A stretch of 64,000 nucleotides of DNA from Actinomycetales bacterium (GCA_017308515.1 JAFKEN010000007.1:62001-126000), one strand, 5' to 3'. Counted from the stretch's first letter, positions 1-8,132 are shown. Made by a program: numbers and translations. The notes: a model not told the origin generated them from the letters alone.

Positions 1-2
1 CC

Positions 3-956
3 GGCGAGAAGCGCATGGTGCTGGTGACCGGTCGGGCCCACCCTCAGCTCGCCCACGACGTCGCCCGCGAGCTCGGCACCGAACTGGTCGGCTCCGACAC
101 CCGCACCTTCGCCTCGGGCGAGATCTACGCGCGGTTCGAGGAGAGCGTGCGCGGCTGCGACATGTTCCTCATCCAGTCGCACACGGCGCCGATCAACGAG
201 TGGCTCATGGAGCAGCTCATCATGGTCGACGCCGCCAAGCGCGCGAGCGCGAAGCGCATCACGGTCGTCGCTCCCTACTACCCCTATTCCCGGCAGGACA
301 AGAAGGGCCGCGGTCGCGAGCCCATCTCGGCGCGCCTGGTCGCCGACCTGTTCAAGGCCGCCGGTGCCGACCGGATCATGAGCGTCGACCTGCACGCCGC
401 GCAGATCCAGGGCTTCTTCGACGGGCCCGTCGATCACCTCTTCGCCATGCCCGTGCTGCTCGAGCACATCCAGGGCCTCGACGTGCCCAAGCTCACCGTC
501 GTCAGCCCCGACATGGGCCGCGTGCGGGTCGCCGACGTCTGGAGCGACAAGCTCGGTGCTCCGCTCGCGATCATCCACAAGCGCCGCGATCCGATGGTCA
601 TGAACCAGGTCACCGTGCACGAGATCGTCGGCGAGGTCGAGGGCCGCACCTGCCTGCTCGTCGACGACATGATCGACTCCGGTCGCACCATCGTGAAGGC
701 CGCCGAGGCGCTCAAGAAGAACGGCGCCGACGGCGTCATCGTCGCCGCGACCCACGCGATCTTCTCCGACCCCGCGGCCGAGATCCTGCAGCACGAGTCG
801 ATCGACCGCGTCGTCGTCACCGACACCCTCCCGGTGCCCGAGGAGAAGCGCTGGGATCGCCTCGAGGTTCTGTCGATCGCGCCGCTGCTCGCGCGGGCGA
901 TCCACGAGGTGTTCGACGACGGGTCGGTCACCTCGATGTTCGACGGCGCGGCGTAG
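3..956 (+). CDS. prs: Ribose-phosphate pyrophosphokinase, 5'-truncated
   Basis: Makes PRPP from ribose 5-phosphate and ATP for nucleotide, His and Trp synthesis in the cytosol. The frame is open to the left edge and the visible start GEKRMVLVTGRAHP matches the family a few residues in from the usual N-terminus, so the true start lies outside the window and the ATG at 15 is internal. Seen: FASGEIYARFEESVRG, the flexible-loop region PYYPYSRQDKK, and the PRPP-binding loop LLVDDMIDSGRTI. About 317 residues are present, close to full length. In actinobacteria prs normally lies near rplY and pth, which here are displaced by an accessory insertion from 957 to 8091. Confidence 0.97.
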   Translation, partial: GEKRMVLVTGRAHPQLAHDVARELGTELVGSDTRTFASGEIYARFEESVRGCDMFLIQSHTAPINEWLMEQLIMVDAAKRASAKRITVVAPYYPYSRQDKKGRGREPISARLVADLFKAAGADRIMSVDLHAAQIQGFFDGPVDHLFAMPVLLEHIQGLDVPKLTVVSPDMGRVRVADVWSDKLGAPLAIIHKRRDPMVMNQVTVHEIVGEVEGRTCLLVDDMIDSGRTIVKAAEALKKNGADGVIVAATHAIFSDPAAEILQHESIDRVVVTDTLPVPEEKRWDRLEVLSIAPLLARAIHEVFDDGSVTSMFDGAA

Positions 957-1039
957 CCCGAGCGCGAGCTCGTACGGAGCTGCGGATCGGTCGGGTTCCG
1001 CGCGATCGCGGTGCTGCCCGGCGCGTCTCGTCGCGCTTT

Positions 1040-1059
1040 CCCCAGACGGCTTCTGCGGG
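1040..1059 (+). terminator. Possible prs terminator hairpin
   Basis: CCC-CAGA pairs with TCTG-GGG (1040-1046 with 1052-1059, one bulged C at 1056) around a 5-nt loop. It follows prs and precedes the AT-rich promoter region of the MarR gene. No U-tract, as is usual in high-GC actinobacteria. Confidence 0.4.
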
Positions 1060-1064
1060 GCCAG

Positions 1065-1102
1065 TTGTTAGTGTTACTAAGCTATTATGCTTCGTAGTAC
1101 TC
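1065..1102 (+). promoter_or_regulatory. Promoter/operator region of the MarR gene
   Basis: An AT-rich island in very GC-rich DNA. It contains the perfect inverted repeat TTAGTGTTACTAA (1068-1080, 5-bp arms, 3-nt spacer) and -10-like TATTAT (1083-1088) or TATGCT (1086-1091); TTGTTA (1065-1070) could be a -35 for the latter with a short 15-nt spacer. A small palindrome AGTACT follows at 1097-1102. The layout suits MarR autorepression, which is inference. Confidence 0.55.
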
Positions 1103-1120
1103 AGTGATCGGAGGGACGCG

Positions 1121-1537
1121 GTGGACGACGTACTGGGCACCGAACTGCGGCGCGGCGTCATCCGGCTCTCCAGCCGGTTCCGGTCGGAGCGGATGGACGG
1201 GGAGGTCCCCGATGCGGCTCTTCTCGTGCTCCTCGCGCTCGATACCCGAGGCCCCCTGAGCCTCACCGCGTTGGCCGAGAACGCCCACGTGACCCTCGGG
1301 TCGATCAGCCAAACCGTGCGCCGACTGGAGCAGCTCGCTTACCTCGTGAAATCACGCGACAGCGTCGATCGACGTCGCGTGCTGTTCTCGTTGACCGAGT
1401 CGGGGCGTCAGGCCGTCACGGCCTCGCGTCAGTACCGCCGTGACTGGCTCAGCCGCCGGCTCGCCGAACTCAGCGACGGCGAGCGAGCCGCTCTCTCCGC
1501 CGCCGCCCCGATCTTGATCCGTCTCGCCGACTCCTGA
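1121..1537 (+). CDS. MarR-family transcriptional regulator
   Basis: A 138-residue winged-helix regulator. The central part LSLTALAENAHVTLGSISQTVRRLEQLAYLV is the recognition HTH, followed by the wing SRDSVDRRRVLFSLTESG, the classic D-x-R-D/R-R-x-x-x-x-LT-x-x-G MarR pattern. The GTG at 1121 is chosen because GGAGGG lies at 1110-1115 with good spacing; longer versions in this frame have no ribosome site. An AT-rich palindrome lies just upstream. The next gene starts 12 nt after the stop, so the two are probably one transcript and the PEBP-like protein may be its regulated product. Ligand unknown. Confidence 0.9.
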   Translation: MDDVLGTELRRGVIRLSSRFRSERMDGEVPDAALLVLLALDTRGPLSLTALAENAHVTLGSISQTVRRLEQLAYLVKSRDSVDRRRVLFSLTESGRQAVTASRQYRRDWLSRRLAELSDGERAALSAAAPILIRLADS

Positions 1538-1549
1538 AACCGGAGCATC

Positions 1550-2119
1550 ATGCACCCCGTCGAAGCACTTCTCACACCCCTCGGTCTGCTCTTCCGCCGT
1601 CGCCACGCCGACGAATCCCTCAGCCTCGCGCATCGGCCCGAGCTGGGCTTCGCGCGCCGGATGGCGTTCACCTCCCCGCGGTTCGCCGACGGCGAGGAGA
1701 TCCCGGCGCTCTACTGCGGGCGCTTCATCGGGGACGGAGTCTCCCCGGCCCTGTCGTGGGGAGATCTCCCGGCGGAGACGGCCGACCTCTTGCTGGTCAT
1801 GGAAGATCTGAACAGCCCCGGCCGGCATCCTCGGTTGCACGCCGTCGCGGCGTTCTCACCCTCGCCGGCCGAGCTCGCTGACGGAGACCTGAATGAGGGG
1901 TCGTCGCGCGCACGTTTCGCGTCGGGACGGCGCGGGCCCCTCTCCTATGCGGGGCCGCGCCCGCTGCCCGGGCACGGACCTCACCACTATCGGCTGCACC
2001 TCTACGCCCTCGACCGCGCGCTCGACCCCGCCGAGCTGACCGACCTCGAGCACCTCATCGCCGCGGTCGATGGGCACGTGCTCGCGTCGGCGACGATCCG
2101 CGGCATCCGCGAGAGCTGA
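1550..2119 (+). CDS. YbhB/YbcL-type PEBP (Raf kinase inhibitor-like) protein
   Basis: 189 residues of the phosphatidylethanolamine-binding protein superfamily. Seen: FTSPRFADGEEIPALYCGRF..GVSPALSW (usual YT-G-N-SPPL-W), MEDLNSPGRHPRLHAVAAF (equivalent of the DPDAP...FxHW ligand site, with His retained), and GPRPLPGHGPHHYRLHLYALD (family GPxPPxGxGPHRYxFxLYAL). The N-terminal 35 residues are an unusual extension. Bacterial members are small cytosolic or secreted proteins without a settled function. It lies 12 nt behind the MarR gene and is presumably co-regulated. Confidence 0.88.
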   Translation: MHPVEALLTPLGLLFRRRHADESLSLAHRPELGFARRMAFTSPRFADGEEIPALYCGRFIGDGVSPALSWGDLPAETADLLLVMEDLNSPGRHPRLHAVAAFSPSPAELADGDLNEGSSRARFASGRRGPLSYAGPRPLPGHGPHHYRLHLYALDRALDPAELTDLEHLIAAVDGHVLASATIRGIRES

Positions 2120-2166
2120 GGGGTCGGCCGCCGCCTCCTCGCACGGGATCCGGCGCGGTCGCCGGG

Positions 2167-2898
2167 CTAGAGGCCCCAGGCCGAGGCGGGCGCCTTCACC
2201 TCGCGCACCGGCGCGTAGCTCCAGTGCGCGCCGTAGGCGTAGTGCCCGGTCGCCCACGAGGAGTACCAGATGGCGTTCTCGATCTCGCCGCTGCTGGCGC
2301 CCGAGGCGAGGGCCTGGCGGATCCCGGAGTAGCCGGGGAGGGTGTGGATCGCCTCGGCCGCATTGCGGGCGGCCTCGACGAGCGTGGGGTAGCCGCCCAT
2401 GAAGGTGCCGCCGGAGGCGCCCCACCCGTTGTTGAGCGGGTTGTTGCGGTTCCACCAGTTGTCGACGTAGTTCTCCTGGCGCAGCCAGCGGGTGATCGCG
2501 GTGACCGCGTCGTCGGTCTGCGGCCAGCCGCCGAAGAGCAGGATCATCTTCGCGAAGTCGTAGTTGGTGCCGTGCGCGGCGAGGGTCGGGATGCCGGCGG
2601 TCGCGGTGAAGGTGTCGCGGCTGACGGTCGGAGCCTCCGCGGCGGTGAGCGCGGGCGCTTCGAGCTCCTGCGCGTGGGCGCGCGCGTACGCGTCGACGAG
2701 GGCCGCGTCGCTCGGCGCGGGCGGCGGCGCGAGGGCGAAGCCGGCGGGGATCAGCAGCGCGACGACCGCGGCGGCGATCACCCGCGGGCGGATCGCCAAC
2801 CGCCCGAGCCTGCGCGTGCGCAGAGCGCCCACCGCGTCGCGGGTACGGCGACGGGCCGCGCCGAGGGGCGCGCCGAGCGGGGAGCGAGTCAGTGGCAT
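2167..2898 (-). CDS. Secreted/membrane-anchored protein with lysozyme-like region
   Basis: 243 residues. An arginine-rich N-terminus (about 1-38) precedes one hydrophobic segment (VIAAAVVALLIPAGFALA), so it is anchored or exported with a large outside domain. The region RWLRQENYVDNWWNRNNPLNNGW...YPTLVEAARNAAEAIHTLPGYSGIRQAL resembles phage-lysin/lysozyme-like folds (E, then NNPLN, then a Y..I..AL helix); a wall-lytic role is a guess. A -10-like TAGCGT lies at 2929-2934 on this strand; the short leader is C-rich with no Shine-Dalgarno. Convergent with the PEBP gene. Confidence 0.7.
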   Translation of the reverse strand: MPLTRSPLGAPLGAARRRTRDAVGALRTRRLGRLAIRPRVIAAAVVALLIPAGFALAPPPAPSDAALVDAYARAHAQELEAPALTAAEAPTVSRDTFTATAGIPTLAAHGTNYDFAKMILLFGGWPQTDDAVTAITRWLRQENYVDNWWNRNNPLNNGWGASGGTFMGGYPTLVEAARNAAEAIHTLPGYSGIRQALASGASSGEIENAIWYSSWATGHYAYGAHWSYAPVREVKAPASAWGL

Positions 2899-2967
2899 AG
2901 CGGGAGGGGTCGTCGAGCGGAGCGGTTCACGCTAACCGCCGAGTCTGAGCCTTCCCCGAGCCGCCGC

Positions 2968-3312
2968 TCAGTCGAGACCGGGGATGAGCCCGAGCGCGCG
3001 CACGAGGGTGCGGCTGCCGTCGAAGTCCTCGGCGTAGCAGTACCAGTTGGGGCCGTCCACGCCGAGCGGTTCGAACGCGGCGTGCGCGGCGTCCGCCCCG
3101 CCCGCGACGGAGGCGACGACGCGGCGGCAGGCCTCGGCGGCGGTGAGCGCCTGGAGGCGGGCGGTCGCGAGGATCCCCGGGACGACGAGCGCGCCGACCG
3201 TCACCAGCCCGGCGATCCGCAGCACGCGCTCGCGCCGCGCGGATCGCACGCGCGCGTGCGCGCCGGGTTCGGCGTCCCGCAGCTCGCGATGCTCCTCGAG
3301 CTCGTCGTCCAC
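2968..3312 (-). CDS. Hypothetical single-pass membrane protein
   Basis: 114 residues from the GTG at 3312: an acidic/basic N-terminus, one membrane segment (IAGLVTVGALVVPGILATA, about 32-50), and an outside domain ending NWYCYAEDFDGSRTLVRALGLIPGLD with two cysteines. The start is inferred from composition (the reading frame upstream is much more Arg/Gly-rich) and from GACACT, a weak -10-like box 6 nt before the GTG. Divergent from the APC permease. Function unknown. Confidence 0.55.
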   Translation of the reverse strand: MDDELEEHRELRDAEPGAHARVRSARRERVLRIAGLVTVGALVVPGILATARLQALTAAEACRRVVASVAGGADAAHAAFEPLGVDGPNWYCYAEDFDGSRTLVRALGLIPGLD

Positions 3313-3432
3313 CCCACCAGTGTCGCCGATCCCGCGCGGTCGTCGAGCGACGCCGTCGTCATCGAGCGATGTGTTCGTCGGCGAACCCGTGGCCGGCGCG
3401 CCCGTCGACCCCGACCCGTCACGTGGCGTCGC

Positions 3433-3438
3433 TATCAT
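3433..3438 (+). promoter_or_regulatory. -10 box TATCAT, leaderless start of APC permease
   Basis: TATCAT ends 6 nt before the ATG at 3445; transcription would start at or next to the A of the start codon. No Shine-Dalgarno is present. Confidence 0.6.
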
Positions 3439-3444
3439 CCGCGC

Positions 3445-4782
3445 ATGGCCGACCTGCAGCGACGGCTCGGGGTCGCCGCGGCCACCGGGATCGGCGTCGC
3501 CTCGATGCTCGGCGCCGGGGTCTTCTTCGTCTGGGCGCCGGCGACCGCGGCGGCCGGCTGGGGCGTCGTCCTCGCCCTGCCGCTCGCGGCGCTCGCCGCG
3601 ACCCTCAACGCCCTCAGCACGACGCAGCTCGCGATGGCGCACCCGGTCTCGGGCGGGGCCTACGCCTACGCGCGGGCGGAGTGGAACCCGACGCTCGGCG
3701 TCCCGGCGGGGGTGCTCTTCCTGCTCGGCAAGACCGCCTCGGTCGCGGCGATCGCCTCGGTCGCCGCGGCGTACCTCGTTCCCGAGGCGGGGCGCACCGC
3801 GGGTGCGGAGGGGGTGCCGACGCCCGACGTGCTGCTGCGTCCGGCAGTCGCGGTGGCGCTCGTCGTGCTGCTCGCGATCGTCAACGCGACCGGCATCCGC
3901 TCGACCGCCGTCGTCTCCGGGGTCATCGCGGCCATCGTGGTCGCGACGCTCCTCGTGGTGCTCGCCGTCGCACTGGCGCAGGGCGCGCCGGGGGCGGCCG
4001 AGCGGCTCGCGCCGCCACCGCTCGACCCGGGCCCGTGGGGCGTGTTCCCGGCCGCGGCGCTCATCTTCTTCGCCTTCGCCGGCTACGCGCGCATCGCGAC
4101 GCTCGGCGAGGAGGTGCGCGACCCGCGGCGCACCCTGCCGCGGGCGGTCGTGCTGGCGCTCGGCTCGGTGCTGCTGCTGTCGGGCGCGGTGCTCGCCGTG
4201 CTGCTCGTCGTGCTCGGGCCCTCGGCCCTCGCCGCGAGCGCGTCGCCGCTCGCCGACGCCGCGGGGCCCGGTTTCGACGTCGTGATCCGGCTCGCGGCGG
4301 CGCTCGCGTGCCTCGGCTCGCTGCTCGGCGTGCTCGCCGGCCTCAGCCGCACGACCCTCGCCCTCGCCCGCGACGGCGAGCTGCCGGCTGCCCTCGCCGC
4401 GATCTCACCGCGCAGCCACGCGCCGATCCGCGCCGAGGTGCTCATCGCGCTCGTCGGCGTCGTCGCGACGCTCGTGCTGCCGCCCGCGGCGCTCGTCGGG
4501 GTCTCCGCGGCCGCCGTGCTCGGCTACTACGGCATCGCGCACCTCGCGGCGCTGCGACAGAGCCCGCTCGAGCGTTGGCTGCCGCGCGCGGTGCCGGCCC
4601 TCGGCCTCGTGCTGTGCGCCGCTCTCGCGCTCTCGGCGCCGTGGCCGGCGGTGCTCGGGGTCGCCGCGGCGGTCGGTCTGGTGCTGCTCGTCCGCGCGCT
4701 CAGCGGCCGACGGCGGCGAGCAGCTGCAGCAGGATCGGGATCCCGAACCCGGCGAGCGCGAGCACGGCCACCCCGACGATGA
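3445..4782 (+). CDS. APC-superfamily amino acid permease
   Basis: 445 residues with about 12 membrane segments. The family start motif GIGVASMLGAGVFFVWAP (helix 1 G-S/A-x-I-GxG unwound region) and PVSGGAYAYARAEW (consensus helix-3 SGG-Y) identify it, as does FFAFAGYARIATLGEEVRDPRRTLPRAV (consensus F-G-E-V-P-RTIPRAI). Uptake of an amino acid or amine is likely; substrate not readable. The last 83 bases, coding a basic SGRRRRAAAAGSGSRTRRARARPPRR-like tail, overlap the convergent 79-residue gene, so the tail may be a recent read-through extension. Confidence 0.9.
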   Translation: MADLQRRLGVAAATGIGVASMLGAGVFFVWAPATAAAGWGVVLALPLAALAATLNALSTTQLAMAHPVSGGAYAYARAEWNPTLGVPAGVLFLLGKTASVAAIASVAAAYLVPEAGRTAGAEGVPTPDVLLRPAVAVALVVLLAIVNATGIRSTAVVSGVIAAIVVATLLVVLAVALAQGAPGAAERLAPPPLDPGPWGVFPAAALIFFAFAGYARIATLGEEVRDPRRTLPRAVVLALGSVLLLSGAVLAVLLVVLGPSALAASASPLADAAGPGFDVVIRLAAALACLGSLLGVLAGLSRTTLALARDGELPAALAAISPRSHAPIRAEVLIALVGVVATLVLPPAALVGVSAAAVLGYYGIAHLAALRQSPLERWLPRAVPALGLVLCAALALSAPWPAVLGVAAAVGLVLLVRALSGRRRRAAAAGSGSRTRRARARPPRR

Positions 4783-4939
4783 TCACCGGCCGCCACCCGC
4801 GGTCGGAGACCCGGCCCTCGGTGTCGTCCTCCTCGGGCGCGATCCACACCCGCTGACCCGAGGCCTCGGCCTTCTCCCGTGCGACGAGGTCGGCGAGGGC
4901 GCGGTCGTCGTCCTCGGTCCACTCCTCGGCGTGCGCCAT
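4700..4939 (-). CDS. Small single-pass membrane protein
   Basis: 79 residues: an acidic soluble N-terminal part (EEWTEDDDRALADLVAREKAE) and one C-terminal membrane segment (PVIIVGVAVLALAGFGIPILLQLLAAV). GGAGG lies 5 nt before the ATG. It starts 54 nt downstream of the gnd stop on the same strand and may be cotranscribed. Its 3' end overlaps the APC permease gene by 83 bp, tail to tail. Function unknown. Confidence 0.75.
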   Translation of the reverse strand: MAHAEEWTEDDDRALADLVAREKAEASGQRVWIAPEEDDTEGRVSDRGWRPVIIVGVAVLALAGFGIPILLQLLAAVGR

Positions 4940-4993
4940 CCCAGCCTCCGCGTCAGGTCGTCGTGCGCGCCGGACCGGCGCCGCACGGTCGCC

Positions 4994-6439
4994 TCAGTGC
5001 GTGTCGACGGCCTCGACCTCGGAGCGGTCACCCGACCACAGCGTGTGGAAGGTGCCCTCCTTGTCGATGCGCTTGTAGGTGTGCGCGCCGAAGAAGTCGC
5101 GCTGACCCTGCACGAGCGCGGCCGGCAGCCGGTCGGCGCGCAGGCCGTCGTAGTAGGCGAGCGAGCTCGAGAACGCGGGGGAGGGGATCCCGGCTCGCGC
5201 CGCCGCGACGACCACGCGCCGCCAGGCCTCCTGCGCGCCCGCGAGCGCGTCGCGGAAGTAGGGCGCGACGAGCAGCGCATCGAGGCCGGGGTTCTCGGCG
5301 TAGGCCTCGGTGATGCGGTTGAGGAACTGGGCGCGGATGATGCAGCCGCCGCGCCAGATCTTCGCAACCTCGCCCTTGCGGATGTCCCAGCCGTACTCGG
5401 CCGCGCCCGCGACGATCTCGTCGAAGCCCTGCGAGTAGGCGACGATCTTGGAGGCGAAGAGCGCCTGGCGCACGTCCTCGACGAAGGCGTCGGCGTCATC
5501 CACCGCCCACGTCTCGGCGGGGCCGGGAAGGTCGGCGGCGGCGGCGCGCTGGGCGGGCTTCGACGAGAGCGAGCGGGCGAAGACCGCCTCGGCGATGCCG
5601 GAGACGGGGATGCCGAGGTCGAGCGCGTTCTGCACCGTCCAGGCGCCCGTGCCCTTCGCGCCCGCCTGGTCGACGATGACGTCGACGAGGGGCTCGCCGG
5701 TCGCCGCGTCGACCTGACGCAGCACCTCGGCGGTGATCTCGATGAGGTAGCTCTCGAGCTCGCCGGTGTTCCAGTGCGCGAACACGTCGGCGATCTCGGC
5801 GGGGCTCTTGCCGGTGCCGCGCCGGATCAGGTCGTAGGCCTCGGCGATCAGCTGCATGTCGGCGTACTCGATGCCGTTGTGGATCATCTTGACGAAGTGG
5901 CCCGCGCCGTCGGTGCCGATGTGGGTGACGCACGGCTCGCCCTCGGCGACCGCGGCGATCGACTCGAGGATCGGCTTGAGCGTGACCCACGACTCGGCCG
6001 AGCCGCCCGGCATGATCGAGGGCCCGTGCAGCGCGCCCTCCTCGCCGCCGGAAATGCCGGCGCCGACGAAGTGGATGCCGGTCTCGCGCACCGCCTTCTC
6101 GCGGCGCATGGTGTCGGTGAACAGCGCGTTGCCGCCGTCGACGATGATGTCGCCCGGCTCGAAGACCTTCACGAGCTCATCGATGACGGCGTCGGTGCCG
6201 GCGCCGGCCTTGACCATGATGATCGCGGTGCGCGGCGCGGCCAGCGCGTCGGCGAACTCGGCGTAGGTCTTCGCGGCGACGAAGCCGGCTTCGGGGTGCT
6301 CGGCGACGAGGTGTTCGGTCTTGTCGTGGGAGCGGTTGAACACCGCGACGGTGTTGCCCTCCCGGCTGGCGAGGTTCCTCGCCAGGTTGGAGCCCATGAC
6401 GGCCAGGCCGACGACGCCGATGTTCGCTTCCGCACTCAC
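4994..6439 (-). CDS. gnd: 6-phosphogluconate dehydrogenase, decarboxylating (NADP)
   Basis: Oxidises 6-phosphogluconate to ribulose 5-phosphate, CO2 and NADPH in the oxidative pentose phosphate pathway. 481 residues, the long family length. Seen: NAD(P) fold IGVVGLAVMGSNLARNLASREGNTVAVFNRS (NRS suits NADP), GISGGEEGALHGPSIMPGG, FVKMIHNGIEYADMQLIAEAYD (catalytic Lys), and LVDVIVDQAGAKGTGAWTVQNAL. The GTG at 6439 is preceded by TACCCT with a 7-nt gap. Divergent from gluconokinase, so the enzyme that makes its substrate from gluconate is controlled from the same 70-bp gap. Confidence 0.97.
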   Translation of the reverse strand: MSAEANIGVVGLAVMGSNLARNLASREGNTVAVFNRSHDKTEHLVAEHPEAGFVAAKTYAEFADALAAPRTAIIMVKAGAGTDAVIDELVKVFEPGDIIVDGGNALFTDTMRREKAVRETGIHFVGAGISGGEEGALHGPSIMPGGSAESWVTLKPILESIAAVAEGEPCVTHIGTDGAGHFVKMIHNGIEYADMQLIAEAYDLIRRGTGKSPAEIADVFAHWNTGELESYLIEITAEVLRQVDAATGEPLVDVIVDQAGAKGTGAWTVQNALDLGIPVSGIAEAVFARSLSSKPAQRAAAADLPGPAETWAVDDADAFVEDVRQALFASKIVAYSQGFDEIVAGAAEYGWDIRKGEVAKIWRGGCIIRAQFLNRITEAYAENPGLDALLVAPYFRDALAGAQEAWRRVVVAAARAGIPSPAFSSSLAYYDGLRADRLPAALVQGQRDFFGAHTYKRIDKEGTFHTLWSGDRSEVEAVDTH

Positions 6440-6446
6440 GGGCTCC

Positions 6447-6452
6447 AGGGTA
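6447..6452 (-). promoter_or_regulatory. -10 box TACCCT for gnd
   Basis: Seven nt before the GTG of gnd; GGAG lies between box and start, so either a leaderless mRNA or a very short leader. Confidence 0.5.
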
Positions 6453-6495
6453 GTGGCCGCGCCCGGGTGGTGCCGCCGCGTCCGGCCGCGGCGAC

Positions 6496-6501
6496 TACCG
6501 T
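6496..6501 (+). promoter_or_regulatory. -10 box TACCGT for gntK
   Basis: Seven nt before the ATG at 6509. Lies 43 bp from the divergent gnd -10 box, so the two promoters occupy one short control region. Confidence 0.5.
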
Positions 6502-6508
6502 GGGGGGC

Positions 6509-7042
6509 ATGCCCGCTGCGATCCCCTCCGTCGTCGTCATGGGAGTGTCCGGTTCGGGCAAGTCGGCCGTGGGATCGCGGCTCGCCGAGGCGCTGGACGC
6601 GCCGTTCGTCGACGGCGACGATCTGCATCCCGCCGCCAACGTGCGCAAGATGGCCTCCGGCCGGCCGCTCGACGACGCGGACCGAGCGCCGTGGCTCGAC
6701 GCGATCGCGGGGGTGCTCGCCGACGGGCCGGTGGTCGTCGCGTGCTCGGCCCTCAAGCGCGCCTACCGGGATCGGCTGCGCCGTGGCGCGCCGGACCTCG
6801 CGCTCGTCGTGCTCGAGGGCGATCGCGCGCTGTTCCGGTCGCGGATGACCGAGCGCGAGGGTCACTTCATGCCCACCGCACTGCTGGACTCGCAGTTCGC
6901 GACCCTCGAGCCGCCCACCGACGACGAGGATCCGATCCGCGTCGACGCGGCCCTCCCGCTCGACGGGGTCGTCGAGGTCGCGGCGGCGGGCGTCCGCGCC
7001 CGCGCGGCGACCCCGGCCGGCCGGAGCGAGGCCGACGGATGA
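6509..7042 (+). CDS. gntK: Gluconokinase
   Basis: Phosphorylates D-gluconate to 6-phosphogluconate. 177 residues, the usual size of the thermoresistant GntK family. Seen: P-loop GVSGSGKSA (12-20), VDGDDLHPAANVRKMASGRPLDDADRAPWL (the family D-G-D-x-x-HP..N..KM..G..L.D.DR.PWL signature), ACSALKRAYRDRLR, and GHFMPTALLDSQFATLEPP (GHFMxxxLLxSQFxxLE). Its stop overlaps the start of a 2-hydroxyacid dehydrogenase by 4 bp; gnd is divergent next door. Together they suggest a gluconate shunt into the pentose phosphate pathway. Confidence 0.95.
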   Translation: MPAAIPSVVVMGVSGSGKSAVGSRLAEALDAPFVDGDDLHPAANVRKMASGRPLDDADRAPWLDAIAGVLADGPVVVACSALKRAYRDRLRRGAPDLALVVLEGDRALFRSRMTEREGHFMPTALLDSQFATLEPPTDDEDPIRVDAALPLDGVVEVAAAGVRARAATPAGRSEADG

Positions 7043-8091
7043 GCGCGGGTCTTCGGGTCGTCATCGCGACCCCGCTCTCCGCCGAGAACGTCGCCCTGCT
7101 GCGCGAGCGCGAGCCGCGGCTCGAGGTGGTCTACGAGCCCGAGCTGCTGAGCCCCGCCGACACCGATTGGCAGAAGCCGCACGCGAGCTGGCTCGCGCAC
7201 GAGCGCAGCGCCGAGGACCAGCGCCGCTACGAGGCGATGGTCGACTCGGCCGAGGCGCTGTTCGGCGTGCCCGACCACGCGGGTGCCGCGCTGGCCCGCA
7301 CCGTGGCCGCGAACCCCGGCCTGCGCTGGGTGCACACGATCCCGGCGGGCGGCGGGCAGCAGGTGCGCGCCGCCGGTCTCGACCGGGCGGCGCTCGAGCG
7401 GATCGTCTTCACCACGTCGGCGGGGGTGCACGCGGAGCCGCTGGCCGAGTTCGCGGTGTTCGGCGTCCTGGCCGGGGCGAAGCAGCTCCCGTGGATGCTC
7501 GAGAACCAGCGCGCGCACACCTGGCCGCCCCGGCGCGTGCTCGGTCTCGCTCGCGACACGACGGTCGCGGTCGTCGGCCTGGGGGGCATCGGCCGCGCGA
7601 CCGCGTCGCGGCTCGCGGCGCTCGGCTTCCGGGTGATCGGGGTGCATCGCCGCCCCGTCGAGGCCGAGGGTGTGGCCGAGGTGCGGCTCGTCTCCGAGCT
7701 CGCGACGGTGGCGGCGGAGGTCGATGCGCTCGTGCTGTGCCTGCCCGACACCGAGGCCACGCGCGGGCTGCTCTCCGCCGAGGTGCTCGCCGCAGTCCGC
7801 GACCTCACGGTCGTCAACGTCGGCCGCGGGACCGCGATCGACGAGGACGCCCTGCGCGCCGCGCTCGTCGACGGCCGCGTGGGCTTCGCCGCGCTCGACG
7901 TCGTGGCCCAGGAGCCGCTGCCCGCCGAGAGCCCGCTGTGGGATCTGCCCAACCTGCTGATCAGCCCCCACACCGCCGCGATCAGCGACCACGAGCCGCG
8001 CCTCATCACCGAGCTGTTCGCCGACAACGCGCGGCGTCTGCTCGACGGGGAGCCGCTGCGCAACCGGGTCGACACCGTCGAGTTCTACTGA
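7039..8091 (+). CDS. D-2-hydroxyacid dehydrogenase (possible 2-ketogluconate reductase)
   Basis: 350-residue NAD(P)-dependent D-isomer-specific 2-hydroxyacid dehydrogenase. Seen: Rossmann motif VVGLGGIGRATASRL (G180-G185), catalytic region VNVGRGTAIDEDAL (Arg), DVVAQEPLPAESPLW (Glu) and LLISPHTA (His). ATGA overlap with gntK shows tight coupling; because 2-ketogluconate reductases of this family yield gluconate, the substrate of GntK, that activity is the leading guess, though hydroxypyruvate/glyoxylate reduction is also possible. It has an N-terminal insertion around 45-70 (DWQKPHASWLAHERSAEDQ). Confidence 0.88.
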   Translation: MSAGLRVVIATPLSAENVALLREREPRLEVVYEPELLSPADTDWQKPHASWLAHERSAEDQRRYEAMVDSAEALFGVPDHAGAALARTVAANPGLRWVHTIPAGGGQQVRAAGLDRAALERIVFTTSAGVHAEPLAEFAVFGVLAGAKQLPWMLENQRAHTWPPRRVLGLARDTTVAVVGLGGIGRATASRLAALGFRVIGVHRRPVEAEGVAEVRLVSELATVAAEVDALVLCLPDTEATRGLLSAEVLAAVRDLTVVNVGRGTAIDEDALRAALVDGRVGFAALDVVAQEPLPAESPLWDLPNLLISPHTAAISDHEPRLITELFADNARRLLDGEPLRNRVDTVEFY

Positions 8092-8104
8092 GCGCAGCGG
8101 CTGC

Positions 8105-8110
8105 TAGGCT
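8105..8110 (+). promoter_or_regulatory. -10 box TAGGCT, likely rplY promoter
   Basis: TAGGCT would place the transcription start near 8117 and give rplY a leader of about 150 nt, unusually long here. Confidence 0.45.
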
Positions 8111-8132
8111 TGCCGGTCGGAACCTCGGCGAG

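Noticed and set aside
2224-3444. Long in-frame extension upstream of the APC permease
   Set aside because: It runs antisense through two better-supported minus-strand genes, is very Arg/Gly/Glu-rich with no family pattern, and the permease motifs begin right at the ATG at 3445 behind a -10 box.
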